DNA from: Chrysomallon squamiferum
Lineage: Eukaryota; Mollusca; Gastropoda; Neomphalida; Peltospiridae
Reading direction: 5' to 3'
Assembly (NCBI GenBank): GCA_012295275.1
Contig: CM022679.1
Location: forward strand, 3,260,912 to 3,283,411
Length of the DNA: 22,500 nt
The notes under the pieces were generated by a model, which worked only from the letters and a program-made list of their open reading frames with translations, ran no database searches and had not been told where the DNA came from. Numbering within the stretch: the first letter of the stretch is position 1; the number at the start of each line of letters is the position of its first letter. Made by a program: the position numbers and the translations under genes. Below, piece after piece: positions 8,477 to 14,443 of the stretch.

Positions 8477-9317
8477 TAAATAAATAAATATTTTGTTTTG
8501 TGTTGATAATTAAAAAGGAATCTAGAAACACAGTTTTAGTCATTAAACCAAAAGATGCATTGCAAGTTTAACATCTGACAGGAAAGCAAGTCACAGAGCA
8601 GTGGTTTGAATTGGAAATTAGAGAAAACAAAACAATAAATCTAAAGATCCATCAAGCCTCAGACATTCACTCTAACCACTGGGCTACTGAGGAACAAAGA
8701 CAATTAAGCTTGAAATGTACACCATCTCACTGCAGGTGAAAATTATAAATTATTCACAGAATGCCTCATTACACAGGTCACATGATTACCAACTGGAAGA
8801 TTATATTAAATATGCAAACTCTCCAGGGTATAATGAAATTAACAGGTATCAATACAGATTGCAATTTGAAGTCTGTGACATTTTAAGCTCTCTGGATGAA
8901 AGATACGCAAAAATAAATAAATAAACATATTAATTAATTAATTAACATATGATACATGTAATAATAATAAAAAAAATTATAGCTAAATTAAATTAAAAAA
9001 AATAATAATAATAAACAAAATAAAACTAGTCCACAGAAATTGGTTAACAGTCTGAGGTTGTAGCAAACAAACTTTGTTTTATTATTATTATTATTTTTCA
9101 TTCATTCATTCATTCATTCATTCATTCCTTTCGTTTTCATTCACTCATTCAGTCAGCAAGTCAGTGTATTAATTTAAAAATATTCAATTATATTCAAACC
9201 TGGTAAGCTGAAAGCACTCAGGAGAAGAAAGACGATGGCGATGTTGTGCATGTTGCTGTTGATGTTGTCACAGCAGCAAGATGAAAGTGGTGATGATGGT
9301 GATGTGTGTGATGTCAT
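1..9317 (-). CDS. Non-classical cadherin, N-terminal part (CDHR1/CDH23/Cad87A-like), 15 coding exons, continues beyond position 1
   Basis: Cadherins of this kind are calcium-dependent adhesion proteins of the plasma membrane. Joined minus-strand exons are 9317-9200, 7686-7618, 7037-6859, 6438-6388, 5922-5833, 5589-5500, 5141-5010, 4537-4415, 4053-3975, 3439-3321, 2947-2744, 2533-2372, 1454-1290, 872-808 and 114-1. All junctions are GT-AG and phases agree (1,1,0,0,0,0,0,0,1,0,0,0,0,2). Counted from the second ATG: signal peptide 1-17, then EC1 to about 136, EC2 to 247, EC3 to 363, EC4 to 482 and partial EC5. Each EC ends in a linker motif: DVNDETPQF, DVQDTPPYF, DVNDNAPTF, DMNDNVPVF. LDYE/LDRE and DxD calcium motifs are visible. 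The EC1 start (LPEDTPVG), the DVQD linker after EC2, DGDRG in EC3 and the atypical EC4 (SDADQG, then LDYEKTK) recall CDHR1, CDH23 and insect Cad87A. The cadherin call is secure; the subfamily is recognised from memory and less so. The membrane segment and tail lie outside the window. Confidence 0.93.
141..606. repeat. TG-rich array with 142-bp and 82-bp internal duplications (intron 14)
   Basis: Pure TG runs open the array (about 153-179 and 189-221), then TG-rich sequence carries recurring words such as TTCAGTGTATAT. A segment starting TTTGTGTATTCACTTC at 257 recurs almost unchanged at 399 (offset 142). Another, starting TGTGCTTCAGTGTATAT at 483, recurs at 565 (offset 82). Open frames here are Cys/Val repeats with no gene character. 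Confidence 0.9.
808..872 (-). CDS. Cadherin exon 14: EC5 calcium site
   Basis: 65 bp, phase 0 to 2, acceptor TAAAAACAG and donor AAAAG|GTATGT. It reads ATDEDSGVFGHVSYAI followed by RGGNK. ATDEDSGxxGxVxY is the classic DxD-containing EC motif. No open frame over 60 codons covers it, so an ORF scan alone would miss it. Confidence 0.93.
1290..1454 (-). CDS. Cadherin exon 13: end of EC4 and start of EC5
   Basis: 165 bp, phase 0-0, acceptor GTTACTAG and donor AAA|GTAAGT. It encodes VVAREVDTEEHH, TATVTLYIEDMNDNVPVF (linker) and TNESYYLTVKENAPVNSSVV. DMNDN is a near-canonical DxNDN; KENAP supplies the EC5 glutamate. NES and NSS are potential glycosylation sites. Confidence 0.95.
1590..2340. repeat. 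A-rich low-complexity intron sequence
   Basis: Intron 12 is mostly AAATAAAA-like sequence with poly-A runs (for example 1797-1816 and 1860-1874). On the minus strand it is a T-rich tract. The long Phe/Leu open frame across it is compositional. Nothing else is seen. Confidence 0.85.
2372..2533 (-). CDS. Cadherin exon 12: EC4 core
   Basis: 162 bp, phase 0-0, acceptor TTCCACAG and donor CAG|GTTTGA. It joins SDADQ to GTNSHFTLSVEQGGQPFY and ends SSQDLDYEKTKSIIFQ. EC4 lacks the usual FxIDxxTGxI word and has QFSTLPQEIFSESTVLIRV in its place, a pattern also seen in EC4 of CDHR1 as I recall it. The donor is weaker than in the other exons but gives the only continuous frame. Confidence 0.92.
2539..2582. 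repeat. TAAA tetranucleotide repeat
   Basis: ATAAATAAATAAAATAAATAG-type repeat immediately upstream of the acceptor of exon 12, in effect part of its T-rich polypyrimidine tract on the minus strand. Confidence 0.85.
2744..2947 (-). CDS. Cadherin exon 11: end of EC3 and start of EC4
   Basis: 204 bp, the longest exon here, phase 0-0, acceptor TTTTACAG and donor CAG|GTAGAA. It contains TTLVTITVRDVNDNAPTF, a canonical linker, then NSSYNATILENMQNN (LEN calcium glutamate) and VMRVSDADQ. NSS and NAT are possible N-glycosylation sites. Confidence 0.95.
3321..3439 (-). CDS. Cadherin exon 10: middle of EC3
   Basis: 119 bp, phase 1 to 0, acceptor TTTGCAG and donor GAG|GTAACA. It reads DDHFNIDANTGWITVKSALD followed by RDDPRVSNRGGVYAMYVE. 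FNIDANTGWITV and LDRD are EC signatures. The loop after LDRD (DPRVSNRGG) is longer than usual. Confidence 0.92.
3445..3785. repeat. AAT/AGT/AAC trinucleotide array filling intron 9
   Basis: About 340 bp of interrupted trinucleotide repeat, mainly AAT and AGT with AAC units. Being a multiple of three, it leaves long Ser/Asn and Leu/Ile frames on both strands, none of them a gene. A shorter AAT run follows at 3955-3972, right beside the exon 9 donor. Confidence 0.92.
3975..4053 (-). CDS. Cadherin exon 9: EC3, DxD calcium site
   Basis: 79 bp, entering in phase 0 and leaving in phase 1, acceptor TATTTAG and donor CCAG|GTAATT. It reads GTPIYQVSGLDGDRG then IPNSITYRFLPG. DGDRG(I/K)PN is shared with EC3 of CDHR1 as I recall that protein. 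The following intron (3440-3974) is nearly all AAT/AGT trinucleotide repeat. Confidence 0.88.
4415..4537 (-). CDS. Cadherin exon 8: end of EC2 and start of EC3
   Basis: 123 bp, phase 0-0, acceptor TTTACAG and donor GTT|GTAAGT. It reads DGEGLEGDPADLL, then IEVIDVQDTPPYF, then VNLPYSVEVAENVTV. The DVQD linker in place of DxNDN, with FxNLPYS after it, resembles the same linker in CDH23 and CDHR1 and is the best subfamily clue in this exon. AENVT begins EC3. Confidence 0.93.
4600..4985. repeat. AT-rich intron 7 sequence ending in an ATT run
   Basis: Unremarkable AT-rich intron with no recognisable element, closing with a pure ATT microsatellite at about 4948-4980 in front of exon 7. Confidence 0.7.
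5010..5141 (-). CDS. Cadherin exon 7: middle of EC2
   Basis: 132 bp, phase 0-0, acceptor TTTTTGTAG and donor GTG|GTGAGC. It encodes 44 residues with TTFAIEPQTGVITLKKKLDY and then EKHNYYQFKIRAV. FAIEPQTGVITL and LDYE are textbook EC-repeat words (strands D-E and the calcium ligand). Confidence 0.93.
5160..5455. repeat. Intron 6 microsatellites (AAAT, AAT, AC)
   Basis: TAAA-type repeats at about 5158-5190, an AAT run at about 5293-5328 that continues degenerately to 5375, and an AC/AGAC run at about 5412-5452. Nothing else identified. Confidence 0.8.
5500..5589 (-). CDS. Cadherin exon 6: first half of EC2
   Basis: 90 bp, phase 0-0, acceptor TTTGCAG. The donor could be ATG|GTGGTG or GTG|GTGAGA; the second fits the consensus better and is used here, the choice changing one valine. 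The product is SVEPGSVVFTGVRADDPDNG followed by RGGTVTYSMV. DDPDNGRGG is the DxD calcium site with the Gly-rich turn typical of EC repeats. Confidence 0.9.
5613..5798. repeat. 21-bp minisatellite in intron 5, about eight units
   Basis: Units of 21 bp such as GATGAAGATGATGTTAACAA and GATGAAAATGATGTTAATGA (last base omitted) follow each other without length change from about 5634. The core word is GATGATGTTAATGAT. Because 21 is divisible by three, the array is open on both strands (Met/Lys/Leu and Ile/Asn). It sits wholly between exons 5 and 6, so it is intronic. Confidence 0.9.
5833..5922 (-). CDS. Cadherin exon 5: end of EC1, EC1-EC2 linker
   Basis: 90 bp, phase 0-0, acceptor TGTTCAG and donor GAG|GTGAGT. 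It reads IPARLSIFIKDVNDETPQF and then NLPYKPVVNE. DVNDE replaces the canonical DxNDN linker. The closing NE supplies the first calcium-ligand glutamate of EC2. Confidence 0.9.
5935..6118. repeat. AAT trinucleotide array in intron 4
   Basis: Interrupted AAT units from 5935, then a near-pure run at about 6056-6116. The rest of the intron up to 6387 is AT-rich, with an ACACAT-rich patch at 6269-6360. Confidence 0.88.
6388..6438 (-). CDS. Cadherin exon 4: EC1 strand, 51-bp micro-exon
   Basis: Seventeen codons in phase 0-0 (EPGERKLYFIIDDSTSE) between acceptor TTGCAG and donor GAA|GTAAGT. It follows LDRDF, so the join reads LDRDFEPGERKLYF, matching the LDRExxxxxxL pattern at this place in an EC repeat, with the acidic residue shifted. 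Skipping it would keep the frame but remove a core strand of EC1. Confidence 0.82.
6532..6586. repeat. CA dinucleotide microsatellite
   Basis: Uninterrupted CA run of about 27 units in intron 3. The rest of this intron is AT-rich, with an AAACA-type pentanucleotide run at about 6730-6760. Confidence 0.95.
6859..7037 (-). CDS. Cadherin exon 3: most of EC1
   Basis: 179 bp, acceptor CTAG|GG and donor TTC|GTATGT. It encodes residues 41-100, including GTIIGNFTAVDTDG (the DxD calcium site), TWIVDIILNRK and LDRD, the counterpart of the usual LDRE/LDYE. It is clearly richer in G+C than the other exons, with many C- or G-ending codons and runs such as GGCCCCGCCCC, although it sits between introns of almost pure A+T. 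The plus-strand open frame across it is an antisense shadow. Confidence 0.88.
7042..7610. repeat. Intron 2 simple repeats
   Basis: Poly-A at 7044-7066, poly-T at about 7172-7192, CA-TA run at 7339-7368, AAT run at 7405-7470 and TAAA units to the end. No other feature is recognised. Confidence 0.8.
7618..7686 (-). CDS. Cadherin exon 2: mature N-terminus and first strand of EC1
   Basis: This 69-bp exon has acceptor TTTTTTCAG and donor GTTG|GTAAGT. It joins in phase 1 to the signal-peptide exon and reads VTGNMPPQLKNSG then VLILPEDTPV. LPEDTPVG is the PE-type calcium-binding start of a first EC repeat; very similar words begin EC1 in CDHR1 and CDH23. Confidence 0.88.
7795..8005. repeat. AAC/AAT/ATT repeats and long poly-T in intron 1 of the coding part
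   Basis: AAC and AAT units at 7813-7840, an ATT run at about 7845-7875, then TTC and poly-T at about 7953-7996. Confidence 0.85.
8020..8128. repeat. Diverged dispersed repeat, copy 1
   Basis: Aligns by eye with 8726-8844 in the same orientation. Shared words include TTTCACCCAGTGAAA / CTCACTGCAGGTGAAA, CAGCATGCCTAATTA / CAGAATGCCTCATTA, TATTAAA, GCAAAC, GGGTAT and TTAACAG. Roughly 65-70 percent similar by eye with small gaps. It is probably an old interspersed element; the family is not recognised. Confidence 0.55.
8216..8492. repeat. AAT, TAAA and TAAG repeats
   Basis: AAT units at 8216-8250, TAAA tetranucleotides at about 8340-8440 interrupted by a short TA run, then a TAAG run at about 8446-8473. 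Open frames here (Tyr-Leu-Phe-Ile repeats on the minus strand) are not genes. Confidence 0.9.
8640..8692 (-). repeat. tRNA-like SINE head fragment
   Basis: On the minus strand CCTCAGTAGCCCAGTGG then TTAGAG contains a good A-box (TAGCCCAGTGG, 8686-8676), as at the 5' end of a tRNA or tRNA-derived SINE. The following GGCTTGATGGATC is a poor B-box and no cloverleaf closes, so this is not a functional tRNA gene. It lies just before repeat copy 2 but in the opposite orientation. Confidence 0.4.
8726..8844. repeat. Diverged dispersed repeat, copy 2
   Basis: Second copy of the element at 8020-8128, in direct orientation about 710 bp away. The 69-codon plus-strand frame across it (8715-8924) is not matched by a coding frame in copy 1, so the repeat is treated as non-coding. 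Confidence 0.55.
9068..9130. repeat. ATT then ATTC tetranucleotide microsatellite
   Basis: Short ATT run followed by eight or so TTCA units (about 9098-9128), close to the donor of the signal-peptide exon. Confidence 0.9.
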
Positions 9318-9332
9318 TGTTCACGTTCTAAC
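9200..9332 (-). CDS. Cadherin exon 1: 5'UTR end, start codon and signal peptide
   Basis: On the minus strand a polypyrimidine-type acceptor (TTTTCACAG) precedes 9332, so a leader exon probably lies upstream. Two in-frame ATGs exist, at 9317-9315 and 9251-9249. The second gives MHNIAIVFLLLSAFSLP, a typical cleavable signal peptide, so it is the preferred start. The first would add 22 residues with a Ser-rich stretch and three adjacent cysteines in front, unusual for a secreted N-terminus. Both have A at -3. The donor is CCAG|GTTTGA, leaving phase 1. Confidence 0.8.
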
Positions 9333-9700
9333 CTGTGAAAACACAAAACAGACAATGGATATGTAATGTATAGTCAAAAAAGTGTAATAATAATACTGAT
9401 AACAACATAATAATAAAAACAACAACGGTATCAACAACAACAACAACAACCACAACCACAAATAAAACAAGTGGCCTTCTGCCTAAAAGGTAACAAGCTG
9501 TAATGAATAAAAGTATTCTGATTCTGCATCTGAAATACATAATTAATCATTAACAATAATATCAACCAATGTTTCTGTTTTAAATTAAGTAGTATATTAA
9601 AACATTAATAATCCCCCCAAAAATGATGATGAGGATACTGATGATTACAATAATAATAATAATAATAATAGCAATAATAGTAACAACAACAACAATAACA

Positions 9701-9752
<52 letters not shown>

Positions 9753-10140
9753 TAATAAAATGAATAAAACAAAATAATAATGATTCATCAAGTAACTTCA
9801 GTGTTTTAAACTGTTAGGTGTATTGGTAATTTCCCCACCATTTTTCTCTGTTTTTTTGTCAATATTTGACTGCTTCTCTTTCTGTCAGAAAATAACAAAA
9901 TATGTGAATCAAAAGCAGAATAAATCCTTAAAGGTTTCTCTGAAGTGTCAGACAAAAATGCTGTTTTAATAATTTTAAATATGTAAGAAGAATTCACCTG
10001 TGAAAAAAGGACAATATTTTCTCTACAAACACCTGGATTGTTTCAATGACAACAGGTGTGTTGTGAAATAACACAGAAATTGTTCAGTAATTTAAATTAA
10101 TTTTATTTTTTATAAAACAGTAACATTATGATGATGGCAA
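9333..10140. other. AT-rich upstream/leader-intron DNA, no gene seen
   Basis: Upstream of the first coding exon. It contains AAC repeats at 9418-9452 and a long AAT array at about 9648-9760. The non-repetitive patch at 9780-10090 has a 63-codon minus-strand frame (9997-9806) without recognisable domains or splice support. An X-box-like site lies at 10040-10053. Confidence 0.6.
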
Positions 10141-10154
10141 TGATCATTGATCAT

Positions 10155-10297
10155 CATAATAATAATAATAAGAAGAAGAAGAAGAAGAAAAAGAAGAAGA
10201 AGAAGAAGAAGAAGAAGAAGAAGAAAAAGAAATAATAATAAAAGCAACAACAAAAACAACTAATAATAATAACAATAATAAAAAAATAAAAAATAAA

Positions 10298-10331
<34 letters not shown>

Positions 10332-10345
10332 GTAAAACAATAATA
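10155..10345. repeat. AAT, AAG and AAT trinucleotide blocks
   Basis: AAT units at 10157-10170, an AAG (GAA) run at about 10170-10228, then AAT units to about 10330. The GAA block is purine-pure and could adopt triplex-type structure. Confidence 0.92.
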
Positions 10346-10573
10346 ACAAGAATTACTTATTTATATATAATAAAACAATACTTATTTAGATTCTATAATA
10401 GCCTATTAGAGGCCAAAACACAGACACACAGACAGTCAGACATAAAGACAATTTATCTTTGTGACAGCTGACTCAGAGAGATTACATCTTTAATAATCTA
10501 TGAGTAATGTGATGTATGCATATCAGTGAGAGTAAATAATTTACATTTATAATCAGACAGGCAATATCACAGC

Positions 10574-10575
<2 letters not shown>

Positions 10576-10652
<77 letters not shown>
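10576..10652. repeat. GA dinucleotide microsatellite followed by purine-rich tract
   Basis: Uninterrupted GA for about 38 units, then a strongly purine-biased stretch to about 10800 (GAAAGAG-like words). Confidence 0.95.
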
Positions 10653-10654
<2 letters not shown>

Positions 10655-10802
10655 ATGATAGAAAATAGCAATTGAGACAAAGATTAAAATTTGAAAGAGG
10701 AAGATAGAAAGAGGTGAGAAGAGAAAAAAAGAGAGAAGAAAGGAAAGAAAAATGAAATAGTGATATAGAGAGAAAGAGAAAACCAAAAGGTAAAAAAGAT
10801 AA

Positions 10803-11280
10803 TTACCATGAAAAAATTACCTTTGTTAGTGAAAGCCAGTGCACTAGTAACAGATATTCAGAATACACATCATAAACATAATCCTACTTTAGCAATTGCT
10901 TTTAATTTAATTAAACTGAAACTAGATCATTTTACAGGTGCTTCTGTTATCAGATTTATTTCAGTACATAATCTGACACATCCAGTGGATATTCAAGTAT
11001 ATGTTTCATGGACAACACAATCCAAGTAATTAAGAAAATATATAATTCAAAGACAAACAAGTCTAATATGAAATGCACTTTTCTCTGTTACGCACACAAC
11101 AAGATTATTTTAAAAATATTTTCCTGTTTTTAACATTATTTTTTATTTATTTAGATTGTTTTGGGTTGTTGACACAAACAACGATTGATAGAATTTAAAA
11201 CAAGTTGAAAAGTGTCATACTCAATCATTAATAACAAGTTTGATTAAATGGGCAACAAGTTGAAAATCAGGATTTTTTTT
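10803..11280. other. Non-repetitive AT-rich stretch with one weak open frame
   Basis: A plus-strand frame of 73 codons runs from ATG at 10808 to 11029, with ordinary rather than repetitive composition (for example LDHFTGASVIRFISVHNLTH). I recognise no family, no splice sites frame it convincingly, and one such frame is expected by chance over this length. Nothing else is seen here. Confidence 0.3.
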
Positions 11281-11293
11281 AGAGGTCATCTGA

Positions 11294-11296
<3 letters not shown>

Positions 11297-11341
<45 letters not shown>

Positions 11342-11460
11342 ACACAGACACAGATACACACAGACACATATACACACACACACACATATACACACACAGA
11401 CACATACACAAACAGATACTTTATTTACATATATACTTATATACACACATACATACAATG
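11297..11460. repeat. CA microsatellite grading into degenerate CACATA/CAGA repeat
   Basis: Pure CA at 11297-11336, then ACACAGACAC and ATACACACA units. The His-Thr frame across it is an artefact. Confidence 0.93.
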
Positions 11461-11859
11461 TGTGAAAATAAAATGTAAATTATTATTTTTTTATTTATAA
11501 AGTAAAGTTTATATTAGAATAAATAATCACAGTGAGTTTTTAAGCTATAAAACGCAGCTGCAGTTCTGGTAAGGTTACATTAATGTAACAAGACAACACA
11601 AATCAATATGAGAGTGTGATGAAAACATTAGTGAAATATGACAAAGTGAGCTCATTTTTCACTTTATGTCAGGAAGAACTGCACCCATGTTTTCATGAAA
11701 GTGTGTTGTGTCTGCTGGTTGCTATGCCAACCACAGGTGCACTCAGGTGTAGCATTTAGTTAAGTGAAAAGTGAAAATATATTTATTATATGCAATTCTA
11801 AAATCAGAAAAAATGAAGACTGAAAATTAATTTAAAAAAAAGTAGTTTTATATTATTAC

Positions 11860-11860
<1 letters not shown>

Positions 11861-11952
<92 letters not shown>
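11861..11952. repeat. Perfect 92-bp palindrome of AAT and ATT repeats
   Basis: A TAA run up to 11906 is followed directly by TTA units from 11907. The arms of 46 bp match with no spacer, so this could extrude as a cruciform. The flanks break symmetry at 11860 and 11953. Confidence 0.92.
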
Positions 11953-11953
<1 letters not shown>

Positions 11954-12745
11954 GTTAATATTTCTAATTTTTGATTGCATAAAACCACTTCTATGTTTAT
12001 AGATATTTATCTCAACCTGTATATTAAATTTTGTACCAAATCTTTCTCTCTTCAAATAAACTGCTTTAGATATAACATATTTTCATGTACATAATTACTT
12101 CTGTATAAATAAACAATTTATAATCATTACTATAATTATCAACATAAATACATTTCACTGACTTATCTTCAAAAACAATACAAAAAATATGTAGTTTTCC
12201 TATATCATGATCAGTCATAATGATGTTATATAATTATCTCATCTTGTCTAATGTTCATGGAATTCATTTTCAAAAAACATTTCATTCATTTCAACATTAA
12301 GTGTCAAACCACTTATACATTTCCAGTATTGTAAACTGCACTCAGGTTGTCAATTTCCTAACAAGTTCTGATGTCAGTTTCACCCAATCAATGATTGCAA
12401 ATATACAATGAGTAAAAAAAGATCAATTTCTTCTTTTATGTGATTTGCAGTCATCAATGGATTTCTTATAGATTAAAAAAATATCATAATCGACTTTCCA
12501 TAGCATGATGGCTTTTTTCTTTATCTTTATTACACAAGACACAAAATTGTTACTAAGCGTTTTTTATGTGTCAGTGCTTTTAACAGCACAACTTGATCTC
12601 ATAAGTGAAGAGAAATTAGTAATGATAAGATAGTTTATTGTTGCACATTAAAAATGGTGGCACATAAACTTTTTTTCATGTTCTGTTTGCCTGAGAAGCA
12701 ATGGTTTGGAGAATTACTTCTCTTCATTTCACACTTTATATCAGT
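11954..12745. other. AT-rich non-coding DNA, no feature recognised
   Basis: About 790 bp of mostly non-repetitive AT-rich sequence with no long open frame, no tandem repeat and no recognisable RNA gene. Confidence 0.6.
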
Positions 12746-13205
12746 GTTAGTATGTTAGAGTTTGTAAGTATGCATTAGTATGTTAGAGTTTATAAGTATG
12801 TTTTAGTATGTTAGAATTAGTAAATATCTCAGTATGTTAGAGTTTGTAAGTATGCATTAGTATGTTAGTTTGTAAGTATGTGTCAGTATGTTAGAGTTTG
12901 TAAGTATGTGTTAGTATGTTAGAGTTTGTAAGTATGTCTTAGTATGTTAGCATGTTAGAATTTATGCATTAGTATGTTAGTTTTTGTATGTGTCAGTATT
13001 TTAGTATGTTTGTAAGTATGTGTTAGTATGTTAGTATGTTTGTAAGTAAATATTTTAGTATGTTAGAGTTTGTGTAAATATGTGTTAGTATGTTAGAGTT
13101 TGTAAGTATGTGTTAGTATGTTAGAATTTATGTTAGTATGCTAGTTTGTATGTGTTAGTATTTTGGTATGTTTGTAAGTATGTGTTAGTGTGTTAGTATG
13201 TTAGA
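12746..13205. repeat. Minisatellite with roughly 28-bp unit built on TTAGTATG
   Basis: The words TTAGTATGTTAGAG and TTTGTAAGTATGTG alternate for about 460 bp. Full units are 28 bp, but many are shortened or duplicated within (for example TTAGTATGTTAGTATG at about 13024), suggesting slippage between the shared TTAGTATG and AAGTATG cores. No spacers of unique sequence are present, so it is not a CRISPR-like array. Confidence 0.9.
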
Positions 13206-13239
13206 GGACAGGTTGAGAAATTATGCTGTAGTGGTCAGA

Positions 13240-13303
13240 AACCACCACAGGGATGTGAACTCAGAACCTGCTGTTTTATAACTGATGTTTTACCATTTCA
13301 GTG
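13240..13303 (-). repeat. Decayed tRNA-derived SINE fragment
   Basis: On the minus strand TGGTAAAACATCAG (13295-13282) resembles an A-box/D-arm region. GGTTCTGAGTTCACATCCC (13268-13250) resembles a B-box/T-arm. The order and spacing fit a tRNA head, but missing stem pairing and odd bases rule out a working tRNA. The flanking GTGGTGGTTTCTGACCAC forms a short stem. Confidence 0.45.
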
Positions 13304-13305
13304 TA

Positions 13306-13885
13306 AGGTTTGTTTACTGTGGTCTACTTGTCTACAGTCATTTGGTACACATCTGTTACCATGACAGCATATTTACCAGTGAACGGCTTAGTCATATTCT
13401 GGTATTTATTAGTATCCTAGACTGACAATAAAAATAACATTATTAATTGTTTAGCTTTGATCAAGAATGCCATTTAGAAATTCCTTTTTGTTTGCCCCCA
13501 AAATTTTACATTACATATTTTGTAACTTAAAATAGCAGCTGAAATATATTTTCCTTACTTTTAGTAAAAAAAAATCTGAACAAAAACACAATTTCCCTGA
13601 AGCAAATACTTATATTATGATTACATTAATATTTATTTATTTATTTATTTATTTATTAGGTTTTTCCTTTCTTTCTTCCTTTTATCCTTGTTTGATTATC
13701 TAGAAATAATCTTTGTAATATAATTTTAATTTTTCTGTATTTATCACTATAAACCAATAATCAATTCATAATCAGTTAACTTATACAAATTTTCTAGGTT
13801 ACAATAATAAAAAATAAAAATTCACTGCACAAGGCAAAGCTTGACTGCTTGACTGCTCACACTTAAATACTAATTTCCTAACAGC
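13306..13885. other. AT-rich DNA, no gene seen
   Basis: Mostly unique AT-rich sequence with a short TTTA run at 13632-13658 and an X-box-like word at 13355-13368. No coding signal. Confidence 0.6.
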
Positions 13886-14310
13886 TGCATCAATATTTAT
13901 CATAAATAGCTTAACATTTATCATAAACACATCAACAGTTAATATGCATGTCAATATTTAACATACATTAACATCTGACATAAACACATCAACACATACA
14001 ACATACACACATCAACATTTAATATAAAAAAAACCACATTCAATGTATATACATCACCACTTGATATAAACACATCAAAATTTAATATGCATATCAATAT
14101 GTAATATACATCAACATCTGACATAAACACATCAATATTTAATGCATACACACATCAACATTTAATGAATATTCATCAGCATCTGACCTAAACACATCGG
14201 CATTTAACATCAACATTTGACATATATCAACATTTAAAATAAACACATCAACATTTAACATGCATCAATATTTAAATTAAACACATCAACATTTAACACA
14301 CACACATCAG
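13886..14310. repeat. Degenerate tandem array of ACACATCAACATTTAACAT-like units
   Basis: Units of about 20 bp containing CATCAACATTTAA or CATCAACATCTGACATAAA repeat over 425 bp with much divergence. The CATCTGACATAAACACATC version recurs near 13970, 14112 and 14179, hinting at a higher-order period. The 66-codon minus-strand Asp/Val frame is a by-product. Confidence 0.85.
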
Positions 14311-14334
14311 TAAGAGTTAACAGGAAACATCTCA

Positions 14335-14440
14335 CTTGTTAGACTTACTGCAAGACTGAGGTATGAAGGATCACTGGTTCAATTCTCATTAGAGTGATCA
14401 CTGAGGTATTTCCCATTCCACTGGGTTGGAACAAATATTG
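14335..14440 (+). repeat. Possible tRNA-derived SINE fragment with CTGGGTTGGAACAAA tail
   Basis: GAAGGATCACTGGTTCAATT then CTC carries a B-box-like word (GGTTCAATTCTC, from 14376). Downstream, ACTGGGTTGGAACAAA (14420-14435) is repeated in exact inverse at 14628-14643. The A-box is not convincing. It is interpreted as a SINE relic; the family is not identified. Confidence 0.4.
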
Positions 14441-14443
14441 TGA

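Noticed and set aside
8715-8924. 69-codon plus-strand frame as a gene
   Set aside because: It overlaps a diverged non-coding repeat, ends in TAAA repeats and has no matching frame in the sister copy.
10808-11029. 73-codon plus-strand frame as a gene
   Set aside because: No recognised family and no supporting splice or promoter signal; one such frame is plausible by chance in 13 kb. Kept only as a note in the region entry.
12746-13205. CRISPR-like repeat array
   Set aside because: The repeats abut directly with no unique spacers, and the surroundings are eukaryotic; it is a minisatellite.
13240-13303. Functional tRNA gene
   Set aside because: A- and B-box-like words are present, but acceptor, anticodon and T stems do not pair properly; better read as a SINE relic.
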